Position numbers and translations under genes: made by a program. Below, in pieces: positions 60,411 through 64,000 of a DNA stretch of 64,000 bases (position 1 is the first letter of the stretch; every line of letters begins with the position of its first letter). The stretch lies in NCBI GenBank assembly GCA_023404345.1, contig JAEYCB010000024.1, positions 33,797 to 97,796 of the forward strand, in the 5' to 3' direction. This DNA comes from Bacillota bacterium. GTDB lineage: Bacteria; Bacillota; Clostridia; Christensenellales; Aristaeellaceae. Below the pieces are notes generated by a model that was not told the DNA's origin, searched no databases, and was given only the letters and a program-made list of their open reading frames with translations.

Positions 60411-61379
60411 TTGTTGCTGGAAGCGGAGAACCTGTGCGTTAGCTATCGCACGGGCAAGAAAGATCTCAAAGCAGTGGACCGGGTTTCCTTCGGCATTGAG
60501 CGCGGCGATACGCTGGGCATCATCGGCGAGAGTGGATCGGGTAAATCCACCATCGTCATGGCCATGCTGCGGCAGCTTGATCCCCGGTTTGCTAGTATAT
60601 CGGGCAGCGTCAAATTTGACGGGCAGGACCTGCTTTCCATGCCTGAGGATGCCTTTAAAAAGCTCTTGTGGCGGCGCATTGCCATCGTGTTTCAAAAGTC
60701 CATGAACAGCCTCAGCCCGGTGCACCGCATCGGCAGCCAGTTTGAGGATATCTATCGCGTGCATGAACCCCATGCATCCAAAGCTCAGATTCGCCAGCGC
60801 GCCTTGGAATTGTTTAATCTGGTAAACCTGCCGGAACGGGTATATACGCTCTATCCGCACGAGCTGTCCGGCGGAATGATGCAGAGGTTGTCCATTGTGC
60901 TGAGCCTGATGTTCAACCCCGATCTGCTGATTATGGACGAGGCGACCACCGCGCTGGACGTGGTAACGCAGGGACAGATTCTGCGCGAAATCATGAAACT
61001 GGAGAAGGGTATGAACTTGACCCGCGTGATGATTACCCACGACCTGTCGGTGGTGACCAGCTCCTGCGGCAAGATCATGGTGCTCTACGCCGGTCAAATG
61101 ATGGAGTTTGGCACGGTGGATCAGGTGGTGCGGACATGCTTGCACCCCTATACGGAGGGGCTGATTCGCTCCTTCCCATCGCTCTACGGCGAAAAACGGG
61201 CATTGCGCGGCATTCCTGGAACCTTGCCCGATTTGACCAACCCACCGCAGGGGTGCGTGTTTGCGCCACGCTGCCCTTATGCCAGCGACCGCTGCCGCAG
61301 TGAGCGGCCAAACATTGCCGAGTATGCGCCGGGGCACTTCGCCGCCTGCCATCGCTGCGCGGGAAGGGAGGCGAAATAG
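60411..61379 (+). CDS. Peptide ABC transporter ATP-binding protein (DppD type)
   Basis: 322 residues. Walker A GESGSGKSTIVMAM, Q-loop FQKSMNSLSPV, signature ELSGGMMQRLSIVLSL, Walker B LLIMDEATTALDVV. The C-terminal oligopeptide-family tail has GCVFAPRCPYASDRC, four Cys of an oligo_HPY domain. Start: TTG 60411 behind GGGAGGGA is preferred; a GTG at 60393 overlaps dppC. Confidence 0.93.
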   Translation: MLLEAENLCVSYRTGKKDLKAVDRVSFGIERGDTLGIIGESGSGKSTIVMAMLRQLDPRFASISGSVKFDGQDLLSMPEDAFKKLLWRRIAIVFQKSMNSLSPVHRIGSQFEDIYRVHEPHASKAQIRQRALELFNLVNLPERVYTLYPHELSGGMMQRLSIVLSLMFNPDLLIMDEATTALDVVTQGQILREIMKLEKGMNLTRVMITHDLSVVTSSCGKIMVLYAGQMMEFGTVDQVVRTCLHPYTEGLIRSFPSLYGEKRALRGIPGTLPDLTNPPQGCVFAPRCPYASDRCRSERPNIAEYAPGHFAACHRCAGREAK

Positions 61380-61381
61380 CC

Positions 61382-62407
61382 ATGGCAAAAAAACGGGATT
61401 TCAGCGAACTTTTCAACAGAGAAAAGCCTATGCTGGAGGTTCGGGAGCTGAAAAAGCTCTATCCCCAAAAGGATGGTAAGCTGCTGAGCTTTCATGCGCC
61501 CCGCAAGGTACATGCGGTGGATGGCATCAGCTTTACGCTCAATGAAAAAGAGATCTTTGGCATTATTGGCGAAAGCGGATGCGGAAAGTCCACGCTGGGC
61601 CGGCTGCTGATTCGTCTTGAGGAACCCACCAGCGGCGAGATTGAATTCTACGGCGTGTCCACCAAAGAGCTGTTGGACTGCAACCCAGAGCAGTTCCATT
61701 GCCTGGTGCAATCGGTATTCCAAAACCCGTTTGACACCTTTACGCCCAACGATACCATCGGGGCCATTATGGAGCGGCCGCTCAAGCTGCATCATATTGG
61801 TGAAACGGATGAGGAGCGCAGAAAGATTTGCGTAGATGCCCTCAATGAGGGCGGATTGATCCCTGCCGAGTCCTTCCTGGAGCGATATCCGCATGAGCTG
61901 TCCGGCGGACAGCTCCAGCGCATTTCCATCCTGCGCAGCATGCTGCTCAAACCCAAGTTTCTGGTGGTGGACGAGCCAGTATCGATGCTGGACGTGTCCG
62001 TGCGTGCTGACATCATCAACATGCTGCTGAAGCTGGTAGAGAATCACAATACCAGTATCCTCTTTATCAGCCACGACATTTCCATCATCCGCTACGTGTC
62101 GGCCCGGGTGGCAGTGATGTATCTGGGTAACATTGTGGAGATGGGCGAGACGGATACAATCATTCATAATCCCCTGCATCCCTACACCAAGGCGCTTATT
62201 TCCAACTGCGCGTCCATTGATCTGGACGAAAAGCGCGAGCCCATCCGTATTGAAGGTGAGCCGCCTTCTCCTGTGGATCCCAAGCCCTGTTGCCCGTTTG
62301 CAGGTCGCTGTTTCTGCGAGCAAGAAATCTGCCGGCGCGAAAAGCCGCAGCTCAAGCAAATGGCGGACGGTCGTGTGGTGGCCTGTCATCTGGTGAAGGA
62401 AAAATAA
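61382..62407 (+). CDS. Peptide ABC transporter ATP-binding protein (DppF type)
   Basis: 341 residues. Walker A GESGCGKSTLGRLL, Q-loop QSVFQNPFDTFTP, signature ELSGGQLQRISILRSM, Walker B LVVDEPVSMLDVSV and the oligo_HPY tail CPFAGRCFCEQEIC. DppD and DppF together form the heterodimeric ATPase. It starts two bases after the dppD stop and ends the operon. Confidence 0.93.
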   Translation: MAKKRDFSELFNREKPMLEVRELKKLYPQKDGKLLSFHAPRKVHAVDGISFTLNEKEIFGIIGESGCGKSTLGRLLIRLEEPTSGEIEFYGVSTKELLDCNPEQFHCLVQSVFQNPFDTFTPNDTIGAIMERPLKLHHIGETDEERRKICVDALNEGGLIPAESFLERYPHELSGGQLQRISILRSMLLKPKFLVVDEPVSMLDVSVRADIINMLLKLVENHNTSILFISHDISIIRYVSARVAVMYLGNIVEMGETDTIIHNPLHPYTKALISNCASIDLDEKREPIRIEGEPPSPVDPKPCCPFAGRCFCEQEICRREKPQLKQMADGRVVACHLVKEK

Positions 62408-62623
62408 TTTGGAACTGGAAAGAGGTATTTCCAGCTGGCTGAACAGACAAAAAGTCAAGTCGTTCAAAACAGAGCCGGCAGCCGGGGAGAAAATGCCTTG
62501 TATCCTGGTAAAAAACGCAGGAGAATGAAAAGAAGGCTGGTTGGCACAGGCAATTTTGCCAGTGAGCAGCGACAAATGCCGAACGATTTGTGATGGGCTG
62601 CCACCAGAAACCACACATTAATT
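62408..62623. other. Gap after dppF, no gene recognised
   Basis: About 215 bases of mixed sequence before the terminator. Nothing recognisable. Confidence 0.4.
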
Positions 62624-62672
62624 AAGGATAGCCTCGCTCTGCAAATTGCGCAGAAGGAGGCTATCCTTTTTT
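62624..62672 (+). terminator. Terminator of the peptide operon
   Basis: AAGGATAGCCTC / GAGGCTATCCTT with an inner TCTGC..GCAGA stem and a T run. Confidence 0.85.
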
Positions 62673-62743
62673 ACACCATCCTATTTATATGCTGCCGGTC
62701 TGCCCATTTTGTTTTTTGTTAAAGAAAAGAGCAAAGCGTTATT

Positions 62744-63346
62744 TCATACTTTGGACAAATCACAAAGCGTGTAAAGTTGCGAACGGATTACCGCAACTGT
62801 TTCCTGTAGCAGTGATTCTTCCTGAAAAACTCCTCGGGCCAGGCAAATCACCTTTGTACTGGATAATTTTGCCCCTTTGGTGATGCTATAACCGCTGATG
62901 AGTACACGGCCGCCGTCGCTGCTGATAATTTTATTCATCCATTCGGGACCAAGTGTACGCAGAAGGCCTGTCCATTCCTGATAGGTGGAGGTCACAACAC
63001 GCTGTCCACGGTTGAGCAGCAAAATAGCACTTCCATTTTTTTGCGCAAGCGAGTTTTCGGATAAAATGCGTTCCATTTGAAGCTCAGTCGGCTGGATATC
63101 TCCACCGAGCAGGGCTTGCTCCACTGCAGCGTCTTTTTGAAGTGCAACGGCCATTTTGTCCAGTTCGCTAAGATTCAGTTCAATATCATAACTGATCTTT
63201 TCAATGTATTGCGCAGTGTACATGCTTGCCTGATGTTTCATAATACCGTAAAACTTGCCCTGAATAAAAAGAATCAATACGCATACTGGACCTAATAGCA
63301 GCAGAAACATCAAAAAGAGCCGCCAGCGAATGCTTACTGTTTTCAT
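62744..63346 (-). pseudogene. N-terminal fragment of a sensor (YesM-like) with lost kinase domain
   Basis: 200 residues: membrane helix (LFLMFLLLLGPVCVLILFI) then an outside sensor region (YTAQYIEKISYDIELNLSELDKMAVALQKDAAVEQALLGG, ILSENSLAQKNGSAILLLN). It ends after LYTLCDLSKV without a second helix, HAMP or kinase. Family members are about 580 residues, so some 380 are missing. Downstream, towards 62408, no kinase frame was recognised. It could be a remnant of a two-component system that once controlled the nearby peptide genes. Confidence 0.65.
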
Positions 63347-63382
63347 ATTGCGATTATATCACAGGTTGTCAAACATAGAAAA

Positions 63383-63415
63383 TGAACGAAATGCGATTTG
63401 ACAGCATTTCGTTCA
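63383..63415 (-). terminator. Hairpin after the broken ATPase gene
   Basis: TGAACGAAATGC / GCATTTCGTTCA perfect 12-base stem, then TTTTC on the minus strand. Confidence 0.65.
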
Positions 63416-63422
63416 CAGGCGG

Positions 63423-63893
63423 TCAAGGGGTGCCTGAAACAAGATGGCATGCTACCAGACGACCGGGACGTACCTGACGCAACGGTGGTTCTTCAATTTT
63501 GCAGCGGTCGCACACACAGCAACAGCGCGTTTGAAATCGGCATCCTCTGGGTAGATGAACAGGGCTGGGCACATCACCACTGAGCACGGTACGATTGGAA
63601 ATACGGTCTGGATCGGCTATGGGGATGGCGCTCATCAGGGCCTTGGTATAGGGATGTAGCTGCTCTTCAAACAGAGCCTCACCATCGGCAACCTCCACCA
63701 GTTTACCAAGATACATTACGCCAATCCTGTCAGACATGAAGCGCACCGCAGGCATGCCGTGTGCTACAAACAGATAGGCCATTCCTAGCTGGTCTTGTAG
63801 GTCTTTTAGCAAATTGAGAATTTGGGCCTGTACGGATACATCCAACGCGGATACCGGCTCGTCGCAGACAATTAATTTAGGGCAATACCGCAT
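63423..63893 (-). pseudogene. C-terminal fragment of an Opp/Dpp ATPase, 5' end removed
   Basis: 156 residues starting at RYCPKLIVCDEPVSALDVSVQAQ (Walker B and D-loop) and ending in an oligo_HPY tail (GCRFQTRCCCVC). Walker A, Q-loop and signature, about 170 residues, are missing; upstream sequence changes abruptly at about 63894. The residues kept agree with a DppD/OppD-type protein. It is probably interrupted by the mobile element that starts at the right edge. Confidence 0.75.
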
Positions 63894-63933
63894 AAAAAAA
63901 GCAAAACGCAGGCCAATATGATATAATGGACGT

Positions 63934-64000
63934 ATGGATAAGCAGATGACGATTTCCGCATTCAGCGATGAGCTGGCGCAGGTGCGGACGAAGAAAAAAG
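63934..64000 (+). mobile_element. Start of a probable IS5-type transposase (runs off the window)
   Basis: Only 22 codons are visible: MDKQMTISAFSDELAQVRTK and two further Lys. The AFSDELAQVRTKKK pattern resembles N-termini of IS5/IS1182-family transposases in Clostridia from memory. A TATAAT (63922-63927) lies just upstream. The left end of the element is probably near 63893-63905, but a terminal inverted repeat could not be confirmed. Confidence 0.55.

Overview
The window looks like chromosome from an anaerobic, spore-forming, moderately high-GC member of the Clostridia. Seen directly: a T-box leader, the sporulation protease gene spoIVB, a class III (glycyl radical) ribonucleotide reductase, a protein carrying an [FeFe]-hydrogenase H-cluster signature, strong GGAGG-type ribosome binding sites and TTGACA/TATAAT promoters. 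Both ABC solute-binding proteins carry signal-peptidase-I leaders instead of a lipobox; from memory this occurs in some Christensenellales-like Clostridia, but the placement is inference.

Layout. 1-2.8 kb: the end of a large beta-strand-rich surface protein on the minus strand, frameshifted at a six-base G tract. 2.9-8.4 kb: T-box-controlled operon for tRNA-dependent Asn/Gln formation, with an AspRS-GatC fusion followed by gatA and gatB. 8.4-10.9 kb: split transketolase whose N subunit is fused in frame to a polyprenyl-phosphate sugar transferase. 11.1-16.3 kb: rimO-pgsA-cinA-recA and a membrane glycosyltransferase-like protein. 16.4-18.7 kb: a Tat-exported flavin/Cys redox protein convergent with tatA-tatA/B-tatC. 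19.3-21.9 kb: GNAT, YgjP-like metalloprotein, esterase. 22.2-32.8 kb: divergent carbohydrate locus (RpiR regulator and FGGY kinase against an eight-gene ABC transporter, transketolase, PfkB, RpiB-like and UlaE-like operon). 33.2-37.7 kb: DUF4342 protein, a DnaA-box-rich intergenic region, nrdD with NrdR-like boxes, and a spoIVB that lacks its usual C-terminus. 38.1-41.8 kb: GntR regulator, oligoendopeptidase F, CCA-adding enzyme. 41.6-51.1 kb, minus strand: two paralogous SH3 exported proteins, glmM, a TIM-barrel epimerase and two tandem ECF sigma/anti-sigma pairs. 51.5-54.8 kb: stand-alone H-cluster-domain protein, rpiB, a membrane-anchored binding protein and a SANT-like protein. 55.4-62.4 kb: carboxypeptidase plus a five-gene dipeptide ABC transporter. 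62.7-64 kb: decayed region with a truncated sensor and a broken Opp ATPase next to the start of a probable IS transposase.

How parts work together. The aspS-gatC/gatA/gatB operon makes Asn-tRNA (and possibly Gln-tRNA) by transamidation, and its leader presents overlapping GAA and AAC triplets that would let it sense tRNA-Glu and tRNA-Asn. The carbohydrate locus imports a sugar, phosphorylates and isomerises it, and hands C2 units to the pentose phosphate pathway through its own transketolase; an apulose, pentulose or tetrulose substrate is possible. The peptide operon couples transport to a dedicated zinc carboxypeptidase.

Intergenic repeats: two clear copies (32.8 and 54.9 kb) and one divergent inverted relative (21.9 kb) of a roughly 250-bp hairpin-rich element occur, the two clear copies each flanked by a duplicated locus-specific terminator hairpin. 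No tRNA, rRNA or CRISPR array was recognised.
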